A program made the position numbers and the translations under genes. Below are positions 24,346 to 37,625 of a stretch of 64,000 nt of DNA, in pieces. How positions within the stretch are numbered: the first letter of the stretch is position 1; each line of letters opens with the position of its first letter. The notes below the pieces were generated by a model, which was not told the DNA's origin, did no database searches, and was given only the letters and a program-made list of their open reading frames with translations. This stretch comes from Chimonanthus salicifolius. Taxonomy: Eukaryota; Streptophyta; Magnoliopsida; Laurales; Calycanthaceae. Location: assembly GCA_013350335.1 (NCBI GenBank), contig CM023540.1, positions 49,830,552 to 49,894,551 of the forward strand, written 5' to 3'.

Positions 24346-25727
24346 AAATTTCAGATTTCAGCAAAAATATCTAAATAAAAATTTAAACATCAAACAACTC
24401 CAAAATTATTTCATAAAACTTATACCCGAAGTGTAGTGTGTAATAGCCAAATATTAATATAACATTCTTTTTCAAAGTACATATAAGTTTTGTAACCTAC
24501 CAATTGAAAATGCACTTTGACTCCAATTCTCAAAAGATATCTCTTAGAAAAATTTTCGCTCAGAGATTTGGTTAAATTTCCCACAAAAGTATATGTGAGT
24601 GGAATAATTTCTCAAATGTAAATATCTCAGATATTTATCAACAAAGAATGACTAATATCAAAGAAAAACATAATCTCATGAATGGATGCCATTTTCCCGA
24701 GAACTTTGAAATAATACACCATAATTCATCCTCATCTATTCTCCACTTTAAATACCATGTTAATAGGATCAATAGGACTTCCTATGTGACAAAACGTGGC
24801 TTATGAATGCGTCATATCAAAGAAGAATAAAAAGACTCTAAAATTAATATTTTGAACAAAAAAGTTAAAGGTCGTCAAAAATTTCATTGGGATTTGCTTC
24901 CCTATTTTTTCCTCTCAAAATACAGAATTTTCAAAACATTTTTTTATCTCTTTTAGCAATTTTTTTTTCACATCTTCTTTTTATGTACTGATGTTCCCTT
25001 CTCTATTTTTTTATGTTATTTTTTTTCAAATGCTATATTTTTCTTAGAGTACCATCAGCAATAATAATCATCTCTAACCTTTCCCGGGCCCTAGAATTGG
25101 TCACAGATTTTTCAATGTAGGCTCAAAGTCAACCGGAGTTGGGTATGGTTGACATGGCTAATCAATAAAGCATGTTTAACTTTTAAAAGCTCAAATTTGG
25201 AAAGTAACAAGGTAATATGACCAATATAGGTAGGATTTAAAGGCTCAAACGATCCAAAATAATGGCCTATATCACTTCCTAAGCTTCATATAATATTTTA
25301 TTGTCTCCAAATAAATTCAGAAAAACATCTCGTGTAATAATTCAATTTTAATGTCATTCTCAGTATATGACCAAAATCAAAGAAATAATGAGATCTTCAA
25401 CTGAAAACAATGCGCACATCAAAGAAAATAAGATTTTACATATAACCCTCAGAGAAAAAATCGAATGGCTCTAATGCTCACTGGACATAAGTCTTCGCTG
25501 GTATTCTTCCAGTGATCACTTAACTTATGAATGCTTTTCTCTTTCTAGCTAAAATTAATATGGCTATGTAAAAATATTCCAAGTTTAAATTTCATAAAAT
25601 TCAAATGGAAAAACATGATATAAAAATTTTGATCCATATATTAATGCTGAAAATCAATTTTTTTTCAAAATGTTTCAAATTTTTTTTTTTGAATAAAAAA
25701 CTAAACACACGAAAGTGTAGCCCCCTA

Positions 25728-25742
25728 ATACCCCCAAACTTA
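25728..25742 (-). other. Central polypurine tract-like motif, internal region 2
   Basis: Inverse of TAAGTTTGGGGGTAT, identical to 2622-2636. Confidence 0.6.
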
Positions 25743-25784
25743 AATTGAATATTGTCTTCAATGTTCCCTAATCTACAGAGATCA

Positions 25785-26583
25785 TCTAACAACCCATCCT
25801 GCTAGCATGATATTGTTCAAGGCCTCACCCATGGCCTGTACAGCTTTCAATTGGTCGAGTTAATCCACTATTGCTCCCAAAAGGCCTCATGCTAAAAGGA
25901 GGAAGGCTACCACTTATATACAATAGAATTTCCAAAGCAACTAGTAATGTGGGACTTTTTGAGGTGGGTATTACAATCTACCCCCCTTAAAATCAGAGCC
26001 GTCCTCAGCTCTGCACACACAACAATCAAGCCCACACCCTCAAGCAGAGAGTTGAATCATTCTCTAATCCTATTTGTAACGATCCGTCACACTAGCATGA
26101 TATTGTCCACTTTAGGCCTCACACACGGCCCCAACGCTTTCAATTGATGAGCGAACCCACTATTACTCTCAAAAGGCCTCATGCTGGAAGGAGGAAGGCT
26201 ACCATTTATATACCAGGGATTTCCAATGCAACTAGCAATGTGAGACTTTTTGGGATGGGGTATTACAATCTACCCCCTTAAAGCCAGAGCCATCCCCGGC
26301 TCTATACACTCAACAACCAAGCCCACACACACAAAACAACCAAGCCCACACACTTAGACAGAGAGTTGAACCATGTTCTGAAACCATTTATAACGACCTG
26401 TCCTGCTAGCATGATATTGTCTACTCTGGGTCTCACACAAGGCCCGCATGGCTTTCAATGAGTGTGCCAACCCACTGTTGCTCCCAAAAAGCCTCATACT
26501 AGAAGGAGGAAGGCTACCACTTATATAGTAGGGAATTTCCAATACAACTAGCAATATGGGACTTTTTGGGGTGTGGTATTACA
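25785..26583 (-). mobile_element. TRIM element with three LTRs (tandem form)
   Basis: Three LTRs of about 190-195 bp (25785-25975, 26075-26267, 26389-26583) are separated by ~100-120 bp. On the minus strand each LTR runs TGTAATACC...CGTTACA (ends worn), contains ATATAAGTGGTAGCC-like TATA sequence, and is followed by an initiator-Met-like primer site (AATGGTTTCAGAAC in one copy). Each spacer ends in AAGGGGGTAGAT before the next LTR. The flanks GATCA (25780-25784) and AATCA (26584-26588) match at four of five. No coding capacity, as expected for a TRIM that depends on other elements. Confidence 0.85.
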
Positions 26584-26826
26584 AATCAGGTGTAAATTAG
26601 AAGAAAACATCATAACATAAAAACTTAAGTTGCGAAATACCTGAGATGGCTCACTTTATTCAAAACCTGTAAAAACAAATAAATACAAAAAAACACAAAC
26701 GCACAACAAGGACTCTAGATTAACACAAAAATACAAAAACTGACTCATAAAAAATGAAAACCTAAACTAGACACTGACAAACATCAATACAGACAATACT
26801 CTAGACAGACTCACAATCAGAACAAC

Positions 26827-27009
26827 TATATATATATACATATATACATACACATATACACATATACACATATATACATATATACACATATACACATATA
26901 CACATATATACATATATACATATATACACATATATACATATATACATATATACACATATACACATATATACATATATACATATATCTACATATATATATA
27001 TATATATTA
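26827..27009. repeat. TA/CA microsatellite
   Basis: Alternating TATACA and TATA units. ORFs reading it (Tyr/Ile/Cys/Met/Val strings) are artefacts. Confidence 0.95.
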
Positions 27010-27509
27010 TTTTTATTTTTTATTATGCGACCATATCTAACAATGCAATACTCAAAGTAAATATGCAAACAATAATCAAACAACTAGAATAATGCATAAA
27101 ACTAACACCCGAATATGCATGATAAAATTAGATATGCAATTTTTTTTTATGCAAGATAACCTAATAAAAACTATATGAATGCATGAAAATTGAAAATTTA
27201 AAGAAAATGGTTCAGGCACATACCTTGGCCTGTAGTGCTTACTTTAAAAAAAATTTATAGCGTACGATTATAATCCCCTACAAAATAGAACACCACAAAC
27301 TTTGGTGAAGACTCTGAATCTCATAAAAAAAATGCATGATCCTAAACTAAAGCAATTGATCCTAATGTTATAACTAGTGGAGGAAATTAACCAATTAAGA
27401 ACTCGAAATTCAATTAAGACCATAAAAATTTTTAAATTAACATCAACCAAATTAATAAAAATTAGAATTTCAAGTCTAAGATTAATCCATTAAAGTCCAA
27501 AGTTGTTCC

Positions 27510-28994
27510 TGAAATTCCGTTACTAGAAGTATGCATGACTTGGGGGGGGTGAATAGGTCGGTTCTCAATTTTAGTTCCCTTTTAAATAATTTATCAAATT
27601 TAACAATATGTACAGCGGAATAAGCGTGTGCGCAAGTGATAAACAAATGAATCAAACCATTAAAGTAAACCACACATGCACAACGATATATAGTGGTTCG
27701 GTTCACCTAAACCTACATCCACTGTTGGACTCACCCTCTCTAGGGCTATCCCAAATCCACTATATATGGGAGGTCACACCCAACACTACAACCTAGTTTT
27801 GAAAGGTTCGACCGCCCTGGTCTAATCCTTGTCACCTATTTTTTAAGGTGGTTCAATCACACTGATCTAATCCACCGTACAATGATAAAAAAGATAAACA
27901 AAGAACACTTGCCTTGGGCCTTAACAATTCTTCAAAATGTGTGTTCTTCTTGTTGATGTCTCCGCACCTCTTCCTTCAAATCTGGTCCATTCTTCAATGA
28001 GCTTTGGCACAGCGAAACATGGATTCTAGGACATTGACTTTACTGATTTTGGGTCCTACTAAATCAGTCCTCATCTTCTTCATAATTTAGGCATCGAATA
28101 CTTTTTCATGTCCTTGCAAAGGATGATAAAGAAGAAAGAAAAGATAAGAGAAAGGTCTTTGGCTGCTATTGGGATTTTCCAATAAGGATCTGTGTATGTC
28201 TGTTATTATTTCATTCAGCTCCCTGATATATATAAGACTGTCTGTGTTTTGTAGCCAGTCACGCCCACGAGGCCTCGAGGATTCCAATGAAGCCTCGTGT
28301 CGGTATATGGTAAGACAGTACAGAATCTGCATAAATTATTCTGTTTGTCAAACAGTGAATGTCCAGCTAGTTAGGATGATACCTGTGTATGATTGATCCT
28401 TCATTTATTTCAGTTATCAATCAAGGATTTACATCAAGAGAGATTGATGATTACAAATCAATTTTAATCACAATGAGGAGTCTTTCCAATTTAGTCACAA
28501 ACAGTTAGCTCCCCAACGATGAGGCTCCAACAGATTTATTCAAATCTGTATGAGGTGGAAAATTTGAGTTTCTTGGTTATTTCTTATTTCTATAAAAACT
28601 TCTAATCAAAGATCTTTTAGAAATCAGAAAAACCCTTACAGATTTATTTAATTAAATCTGTAAGATACTTAGTCAAGTGACACAAGCTCAAGCTGAATTA
28701 CAGCTGTCCCAATTTTGACTCAGCAAAAGACTGTTTGCAAGGCCTCGACAGACTACACGAAGGCCTCGAGGCTGAAAGTCAATTATATTCTAATTTTCCA
28801 GTTTATAAACAGTTGACTTCTAACGTATTTGACTTAACCTAAGATCTCCTAACGTTCACTTACCTATGTGCCGATAACATGTTCGGTGTAGATTCTTCAA
28901 TGCATAATTGATATTCTCATTCTTCCAAGGCAAGGTTCAACTTAGTCACGTAATTGGCCAATATGGGTGACTCGGACGAGCCGGGGCACTTACA
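27510..28994 (-). repeat. Solo LTR, 1485 bp, target duplication GTTCC
   Basis: Minus-strand ends TGTAAGTGCCCCGG and ...AATTTCA. GTTCC lies on both sides (27505-27509 and 28995-28999), and the sequence outside joins colinearly with internal region 1 near 38515. Contains a GGGGGGGGTGAATAGG block and two copies of a GAGGCCTCGAG-type motif. No primer site or internal region, hence solo. Confidence 0.75.
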
Positions 28995-29511
28995 GTTCCA
29001 TGATTTTTAAAACTAGACATCGTAATTGGAAACCTTCCAAATTTAGATGAGGGCCTTAATTTAGAAATTTTCTAAGTTTAGAGGATGTCCAAAAGTAGAT
29101 ATTATCCAAAATTAGACACTTTTTAAAAATAATAATTTCTAAAATAAGACAATTTTGGTATTTTCCATGGACAGAAGTTCCAAAATTAAAACTAAATTTC
29201 AATCCATTTTCTAAACATAGAATGTGACTAAATTAAATTGAAATTCTAAGATTAGAAAATTGAAGAAAGAGAAACTAGCTAAGCTTGGAAGTTTCCAAAA
29301 ATAACAAGTTTCTAAATTTAGCAGTAATTCCAAATTTAGATGATTTTCAAATTTTAGTTGTTTCAAGAAACTTCTAATTTGGGCAACTTTCTAAAACTAG
29401 GGTTTCTAAAAAATAGAAACTTCAAATTTTAAAAAGTTGACTGAAGTAATTTTTTTCTAAAATTAACTTTATTTCTAAAAATATATAATTCAAATGACAA
29501 GTTTCTAAGTT

Positions 29512-29527
29512 CCCCAGCAAAGGCGCA
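29512..29527 (-). other. Decayed tRNA-Asp primer-binding site
   Basis: Inverse reads TGCGCCTTTGCTGGGG, two changes from TGGCGCCGTTGCTGGGG. It lies next to the end of the middle LTR. Confidence 0.65.
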
Positions 29528-29534
29528 AAAAACT

Positions 29535-31889
29535 TGGTGTACAAATTTTAAATTTATAACTCTTAAGTGCACGAATTATTAGATAGTATAGCGATTGAGT
29601 GAGAGGTCGAACCCATCGGAACTTAGGAAAATATACCTGTGAAAAGTACACTAGTGAATTACATATTTTAAGAAACTTAGAAAACATGGAAATAAATCAT
29701 AAATATAAAATTATTTATCTAATCTATGAAATTTAATTTTAATTTAGCAACCTTCTAAAGATAGAAAATAAAATGGAAAATCAATTTTTGCCTAACTCAA
29801 ATTAAGATGGTGGATTTAATTTAAAAATATTAAATAATCTTAATCTAATTTAGAAAACAAAATTCAGATACAATTATTTAATTTACCAACCTAGTTCCCC
29901 AAATTTTCAAGAGTTTAAATTTTAAAAATAATAAATAAACAAACAACTAAAATTACTTATTTACATATTTACAATGGAATTGGATCAAGTACTAAAATGG
30001 CATCATGTCCCACATCCCAAATCCAATGAAAACAAGACCTAGACCATGGAGCTCTCGTAAATTACCAAAATTTGATTCAAGTTTTTCATTCATAAACAAT
30101 CTAATTAAAAACCACATGAATTTCATTAAACAAAGATAAATCAAACCAAACCTTGGGCCTAAACAAAATTTATGCTTAAATTTTAATTCTAAAATAAATC
30201 TCACACTCTGATAAAGTGCCTTAGAATGAAAAATTAAGTTCCAGGTATCCCAACAAATCTCATTCAATTTGAAAAACCTTGGATAAATGTCGACATGAAT
30301 TTGTAAAAAGATTAAAAGGAAAATCAAACTTTCATCACCAAATTTCGAGAATTGGAAAACCATAAATTTACAACTGATCTTGATTTCATTAATTAAAAAT
30401 ATGAATTGCAATTAACATGCAATGGAATTTGGAATAAAGAAATTACAAGAAATCAAAGAGAAAATTTGAAAAACACCAACCTCTGAAAACTCAATGTGAA
30501 ATTCAACTGACCCCTTGCACCTTGAATTTTTTATCCTAATCCTCCTTAGCCTCTCAGCTCATTGATTGCCCAGTTCGATTTTTTATGTAGCCAAACTCCT
30601 CTATTTATAATGTTTGGGAGGAGGCTAATTAGGCAACCACGTGGGACCCTATTTATTTCTCCTTTATCCTCCTTATACGACGGAGTTGTGTGCTTTGTCT
30701 TTTTTTTTTTTTTTCATTGTTTCTCTCTGTATTCGGCCAGCAACTCCTCTTTCTTTTAATATTCCTTCTTTTAATCTCTTCTATTTTCAGCAATTGATGT
30801 TTCACACCTTCCATTCTCTTCTCTCTTTTTATTTGCTGTATATGAATTCACCCTTTCTTTTTTCTCTAGTTTTACTTCAGCTGATCACCTCTTCACCTTC
30901 ACCGCCCCTGCTACACGCTAATAATTCTCTTTTTCTTGGTTAGAGCCCGATGGATACATGAGATATCTCCTCTTAAAATACTGGCTGTTTGATCCTCACG
31001 TGTTGTTGGCTGTATGGTGAACTGACTTTTCATATTGTAGCACAAACTGAGTGCCAGACAGTAACATATCAATGCTCAATTAATGAGAAACTTCAATTTG
31101 ACATAAGGGCTGATTTAGTGCAAACTAATCCTTTAAATAATGCTTCAAAGAAGAAGAAAACAATCCGCCTGTAAAGCAACATCTACGTCCATAGCTTTTG
31201 CCTTGGACAATTGAGGAGCATCAAGTAGTCATTAGAAGTTTTGGCCCATTAATTATATTCCTTAAAGTGGAGATTCCATCGATGTTGCAAGTACATGACC
31301 CTCCTGAGAAGTCAAATACATGTAGCCATTATGATATTCTACTAGTTCTTTTCATCAACTGTATACAGCAGCTCGGGTTGTGTTTGTTTCATTCACTCAT
31401 ACTCAATTTGAATTGAGTCAATTGTAGTTTACATCCCTTCAACAAACATCAGGACTCCACAACGAACATCAAATGGGTGCATACCGATTACAAATATGAG
31501 TGCTTCAAATATGGTTTAGCAAGTGTTTCTACACATAAAAGCCACCATTCATCAGCTGAGAATAGATGAAAACAAGCACTTTGGTGTTTGCAAATGGACT
31601 CATGGCTCAATTTGGTGAAAGTAGGATCCAATGAACTTCGTCAGCAGCCTACACTTTCCTATGACAATATGGTGATAATTCTGCAAAGCCATTCCTTTGC
31701 CAACATTTTCCAAAAAATAACTTTCTTGGCCAATTTTCTGTTTTTTCTTCAATCTAGATTCATTTTCTCTAAAATCTCCAATTTCCTGCAAAACTCTCAA
31801 ATTCCAATAAATAATAATAAAAGTACTCAAAACAAGGGGCTAACTAGTCCAAATACAGGGGTAAAATGATCATTGTCTAGTGCTCATCA
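29535..31889 (-). repeat. Middle LTR of the compound element
   Basis: About 2355 bp; starts (minus) TGATGAGCAC after a polypurine tract (CTAAGTGTGGGAGTATT, inverse at 31890-31906) and ends before the primer site. Longer and clearly diverged from the two outer LTRs, with extra sequence at about 30900-31600. No motif in its short ORFs. Confidence 0.75.
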
Positions 31890-32676
31890 AATACTCCCAC
31901 ACTTAGATTTTGCTAGTCCTCGAGCAAAACAAAAACTTAAAACTGAAAATTAAAATCCTAAAAGACACCACTTTCACTGGCACTCTCGATTCCATTTATC
32001 GTATGCAACAAGCCTTTAAACTCCTAGCTCACCACTAGTGGACGAGTTATAGTCTCGTGAGGGCTTCCAGTGATGATACCCACAAACATCAAATTTTAGC
32101 AAAAATATATTAACAAAAATTTAAATATCATACAACTCCAAATTTATTTTACAAACCTTATATCCGGAGTGTAGTGTGTGATAGCCTATATTAACATAAC
32201 ATTCTTTTTCAAAATAAGCACAAGTTTGGCAACCACCAGATGAAAATGTGCTTCGACTCCAAATCTCACCAGATATATCTCTCAGGAAGACTTTCGCTCA
32301 GAGATTGGGTTAAATTTCTTTCAAAAGTATATGTGAGCAGAATAATTTCTCAAATACAAATATCTCACATATTTATCACCAAATAACAGATTAATATCAA
32401 AGAAAAATACAGATCTCATGAATGGATGCCATTTTCCTGAGAACGTTGAATTAAACACCATAATTCTTCCTCATCTATTCTCCACTAAAATACAATATCT
32501 AGACTCAGGATCAATAGAACTTGTTAATAGGACGAAACGTGGCTTAGGACCGGGTCATATCAAAGAAGGATAAAAAGAATATAGAAATAATACTTTGACT
32601 AGAAAAAGTTAGAGGTCTTCAAAAATTCATAGACGAGATCTTCCTTCTATTTTTCTCTAAACATTTCCAAAGTATA

Positions 32677-35600
32677 TGTAACGCCCCGCTCTATTCTACA
32701 GCCTAAATGGGTCAGTGGCCTGCTTAATTGCAAACTGAAAGGGCATCACCCTATGCAATACACATCTAACGGGTCTTACATCACAGATTTGTGGCTGGGG
32801 GAAATGAATATATTTTTTTAAAAGATTATAGATAAAATAACAAAGCCATCCTTCTAGTCCAACTACACATTACACAAATCTTAATGTCATCCACAAAAAA
32901 AATGAGAAGGATAACATTGACTATTAATATCAAGTCTAATTTCACTGCTCTGCTCACAACCCAATCCATAAAATAAATTCAACTAATCAAGTCTCAAAAT
33001 AAATATTACCAAATAAATAAATTCAATTGCACAAATCCACAACTATGCTAAGAAATTAAATATCCATCCTTGACTCAGTACTACGTCACCATCTCCGAGA
33101 TTTGAATCGTCAATTCTCAACTATCACCTTGAAAAACTATTAGGGAGTGAGCATCACTTGCCCATGGATTATCAGCTCAGTATGGGTACAAATAAACAAT
33201 AGGAAACCCATATACAATAATATTCAATATAAAAAGGCAGAATATCCAACATAAATTAATGTCACACAAACAACACACACATGAACTCCACAACATAACT
33301 CACCTAAACGTATCTATCTTGATATCATACTCAATACGTTCATATCCATCAATATATCCTAGTTCTAAGCACTAGATCATCAACTTAACCAACTAAAGAG
33401 TGTTACTTATCACACTATCAAACTCCACAAGGACTTAATTCACCTCGTACAGTGATACTCTCAATCCATTTTATAGACAACGCATTCACTCATCTGCTCT
33501 TGATATGGGATTAGTGAAAACCTCACCCGCGGCCTGTCAATGAGGTAGCCTGCCAATGTGGTAGCCTATGCTCATCCATCACCCGCCCACACATCACCCG
33601 CCCACAAGGACTATTGGGTCTTTTGGCCTCACACCCCCCATCAAGAAGACAGATAAGTATCACGTTCTTAATCAAATCTCACACATGGGATCTTTCCTGA
33701 CAAGCCACTTATCACAATCAATAATCTGATACATAATGCCGCCCATAAACATACGTCACCGCGAATACACTGTGCAGCCCATCACACACACACATAGGGC
33801 TCATGTCCTACAATCCAACACGTGGAATCCAAATCCACAAACACATCAATCAACATCTTAGTAAGCAGATATATCCTCCACAAGTGGCTAACACATCATG
33901 CAATCTCATGTGGCCTACACCACTCGATCATATCGCAATTACTCATATCAATCTATGAGTCTCAAACTCCTCCACACAACACATATCTATCAACATAGGA
34001 TTCTCAATCGCAAACCCGAGGAACATTCACAATCTCACCATTGGCCCACACAATCATCAAACGATAGACCTCCACGCCTATCAAATCAATCCTCAAGTCT
34101 CACCCATAGACTTCATAACCCAAATACACATAGAAACCCATCTTGTGTACACACAGCTTCATAGGCCCAATCAATTATATTATGTGACCAAGAACACTCA
34201 TACATATACATTTTACTATCAAGGTATACATAGCATAGAGATAATTCACATGTCATGGGATCTCAATCAATTTGACAGGTCCGGCCAAGTTCTTCGGGGC
34301 ATAGAAAACTTACATAATAATCTACAACCGATACTAGTCATTGGCCACGCTTGCGTCATTACCATAATATCTCAATCACATAATCATACCAGATATATCA
34401 AATAAATCATCATCACATCATAGCAATAATAACACATAACAATATGCCTTTAAAATAAAAGTAAAGCATAAATAAAATCAAGATATAAAAATATCGATAA
34501 CACCCAATACACAAGTTATGGAAATAACAGCAAAGTACCCCCTACTTCAAAGTTGAAATTTTCGTAGTCTCCTAGCATTCAAGCAATAGATAGGTTGCAT
34601 AAAGACGCCTAATCAAATTCCACTTTAAGTGCTGCAAATAGATCATTTTGAGTTTTCCAATCATCATTAATATGGTGATTATTAAGTCTCTCTCGTAATT
34701 TACATTAATTACTTATGAGGTATTTTGTTGCCCCAACTTTGATCCACGGCTAACCTAAAGTCCAAGGTGACGGGTGAAGGTTGAATCCACACACTATATG
34801 GTCGAACTATGCCTACATCCAACTTGGTGCTAATGAACAATGAAACTTCGTCTAAGAAATAGGTAATTGTTCTTTGTAAGAACAAGCACCCACATTAAAG
34901 ATCATAACATTACACCTTATAAAATAGAATAAAACACTAATACCGATTATGATACAAAAATAATAATAATCTTCCACCTCATGGTTTGTTTTCTTTTCTC
35001 AAAGCCAGTTTAAATCAAAGTAGTTGAAATTTTAAAAGCACCAGTAGTGTGGCACGAAATTGGTACATATAGATAGTTTTAAATAGTTAAATAAGTATAC
35101 GACAAATCTCATGATTTAAGAGAACAGTAAATAAGTACTATTTTGGAGAAATAACAAGTGATTTCCAACTAGAGTTATGTAACATTTTCATCAAATAATT
35201 ATTTAAATACAATTAGAGTCGTTACTTGTATTAAATCAAATAATTAAAATAAAGTGGTAAGGGTTTCCAGATTTTCTACCGATACACATACCAGGAGAGA
35301 GTAAATTGATGAAGGCCATGAAAATCAATTGAAAAGGGTTGGTTTTCTGAGAGGACTGACCATAAGTGATAAGTTAAATCAAGATTTTAAAATAGTAAAA
35401 CAAGCTAGAAGGACTTGTAAAAGTAGTAAGGTAAAACCATAATGCAAATCAGAAATCTCTATTAATTAATTACTGTACAGAAATATCACCCCTATCATAT
35501 GCATAAAAGAGGTCTGAGAACCCATTGAAAGAAAAGTTCAAGTCTGGTGCAAGAAGCGATGGTTTCTGGCCCAAATATCAGTCCTAAGTATCGTCGGTTC

Positions 35601-36744
35601 ATGGGTTGATTTTCCTGATTTTGTAAACTATTTAGTGTTTTGATGTTGGAAGCAAGGAGCAGGATTAAAGCAATAACAAGATTAGAAGACTTACCGTTTG
35701 GGAGGATAGTCCACTACTCAACATTGGCTGGAAATTGTTCCCAGGGTTGCAAACTGTGACTGCGTGGGATCTTAGGGTGAACCAACGGCACTAGGCTGGC
35801 TGTCCTGGGTTTCAGAAAACAGAATTAGGGCCTCTTGTCTGGTTGGAGACGAAGAGGGAAGAGACAAAGGAAACCCATAGTAACAGGCTAGTCTTCAGAG
35901 AAAGAGTAAAAGAGGGATATTGCTGGAGAGAGGGAAGCGAAGATGAGGGATGCGAGAGAGAGCAATTAGGGTGGGGACTGTTTATAAGGGGTAATTTCAA
36001 TCTAAAGCGAGATAGAATTAGAATTGGGATTCCGAATGGAACTTATTTATTTAGGGATCCTTGGATGGGTAGTTTCCATTGGGTAGGTTTCCTAATTAGA
36101 TTATGATTTTCTTTGTGATATTCAACCATTGGGAGGACCTTTAGCTGGTTTTCTAATTATATCTCCCAATTATTTTAGAATTTTCTAAATGAGAAAAATA
36201 AGATAAAGAGGGAAATTCCTCTCCTATTAATGCACCCAAGGAAGATAAACCTATGGGCCACACTAATTTGTTGTTTTTAATCATCTTTGTAAATTTTATT
36301 TATTTGGTTATTTTAATTTCTCTCTAATAATAATTTATTTAATTAAATTCTCTTTCCAAAATTTGTAACTTTCTAAACACCAAAAGAATATTAAATTTGA
36401 CTAAGACATGGGTACACTTGTACTCTCAAAGTTAATCAATTTTATTTGAAATACAAACACTAAATTATTCTCTGATCAATTTACTCAATGCATCTCTTAA
36501 TTAACATTCCCTTTTAATTTTTATTTTTTTTATAATTAAATCCTTAATTAAATCTTCCTTTCTCTTAATTAGCTCGTTTCAAATCAAAGAGAAATATTAA
36601 ATCGTGTAATCTAATTGAGGATAAGGTGTATTTTTCCCAAATATTTTAATAAAATAAAATAATATACTAAAAAAATAATGTCAATTTCTAACTAATTCTA
36701 CCCACTTCTTCTGCTGACCCGCTACTTCGGGTTGGGTCACTACA
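32677..36744 (-). repeat. Solo LTR, 4068 bp, target duplication GTATA
   Basis: Plus-strand ends TGTAACGCCCC and GGGTCACTACA; read on the minus strand, TGTAGTGACCC...GGGGCGTTACA. GTATA flanks both ends (32672-32676 and 36745-36749), and the surrounding sequence is continuous with 24900-25000 once it is removed. No RT, gag or primer site. A Tekay/Del-type gypsy LTR by its ends; a short non-autonomous element is the alternative. Confidence 0.75.
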
Positions 36745-37610
36745 GTATATTTTTTCAATATCTCTTTTTTTTCTTTTTTTTTTCACATCCTTCTTCTAAT
36801 GTACAGATGTTCCCTTTCTCTTTTTTTTTTTTTTCATTGATTTGTTTTTGTATCATTCTTTTTTTTTTTTTCAATTGCCATATTTTCTTAGAGTACCATA
36901 CCAATAACAATCATCTCTAACCTTTTCCGGGCCCTAGAATCGGTCGTAGATTTTTCAATGTAAGCTCAAACTCCACAACTAGAGTTGGGTATGGATAACA
37001 TGTTTAATCAATAAAATAGGCTAAATTTACATTCAATGCTCAAAAGTGGGAACTCACATGATAATATGACCAAAATAGGTAGACTTTAAAGGTTCGATCG
37101 ATCCAAAATAATGGCCTATATCACTCCCTAAACGTCATATGAATATTTTATTAGCTTAAAATAAATTCAGAAAAATTTCAGGTGTAATAATCCAATATTT
37201 TATTTCATTCCCAGTATATGACCAAAAACATAGGAATAATGAGATCTTTTAAAAATAATAATTATGCGCACATCAAAGAAAAAAAGAATTTACTTATAAC
37301 CTTTTGAAAAATCGAATAGCTCAAAAGCTCACAAGGTTACAAGTCTCCACTGGTATTCTTCCGGTGATAACTCAACTCGTGAATATTTTTCATTTTCAAG
37401 ATACATTAACATGACTGTTGCAAAGATTTTCCAAGCATAAATTTCATAAAACTCAATTGGGAAAACATGATATAAATTTTTTTTATCCACATATTAATGC
37501 TGAAAAACATTTTTTTTTCAATTTTTTTTTAACACAAACACAATATTTTTGTTCTTTTCAAAATAACTCTAAAACAAAATGACTCTAAAACGAAACACAC
37601 AAAAGCCCAA

Positions 37611-37625
37611 ATACCCTCAAACTTA
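37611..37625 (-). other. Central polypurine tract-like motif, internal region 1
   Basis: Inverse reads TAAGTTTGAGGGTAT, one change from the copies at 2622 and 25728. Confidence 0.55.

Larger units (their letters stand above)
24346..29511 (-). repeat. Internal region 2 of the compound element (with nested insertions)
   Basis: Non-coding; colinear with internal region 1 (32086-32676 plus 36745-38904) once the nested TRIM (25785-26583), microsatellite and solo LTR (27510-28994) are removed. It lacks the last ~200 bp and the 3' polypurine tract. It keeps a central polypurine tract at 25728-25742 (inverted). Confidence 0.65.

Noticed and set aside
25785..26583. Possible CRISPR-like direct repeats
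   Set aside because: Three units of ~190 bp with LTR ends, primer site and polypurine tract: a TRIM retroelement, in a plant genome.
26767..27083. Two minus-strand ORFs rich in Tyr, Ile, Cys, Met and Val
   Set aside because: They only translate the TA/CA microsatellite.
30562..30943. Plus-strand Phe/Leu/Ser-rich ORFs suggesting membrane peptides
   Set aside because: They come from pyrimidine-rich tracts on the sense-opposite strand of an LTR, with no conservation in the sister LTRs.
34145..34405. ORF of 86 codons
   Set aside because: Low-complexity His/Thr/Ile composition within the solo LTR and no recognisable domain.
35812..36106. Overlapping short ORFs of 62 and 87 codons on opposite strands
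   Set aside because: Purine-rich LTR sequence inside the 4068-bp solo LTR; no motif and no homologue among the other LTRs.
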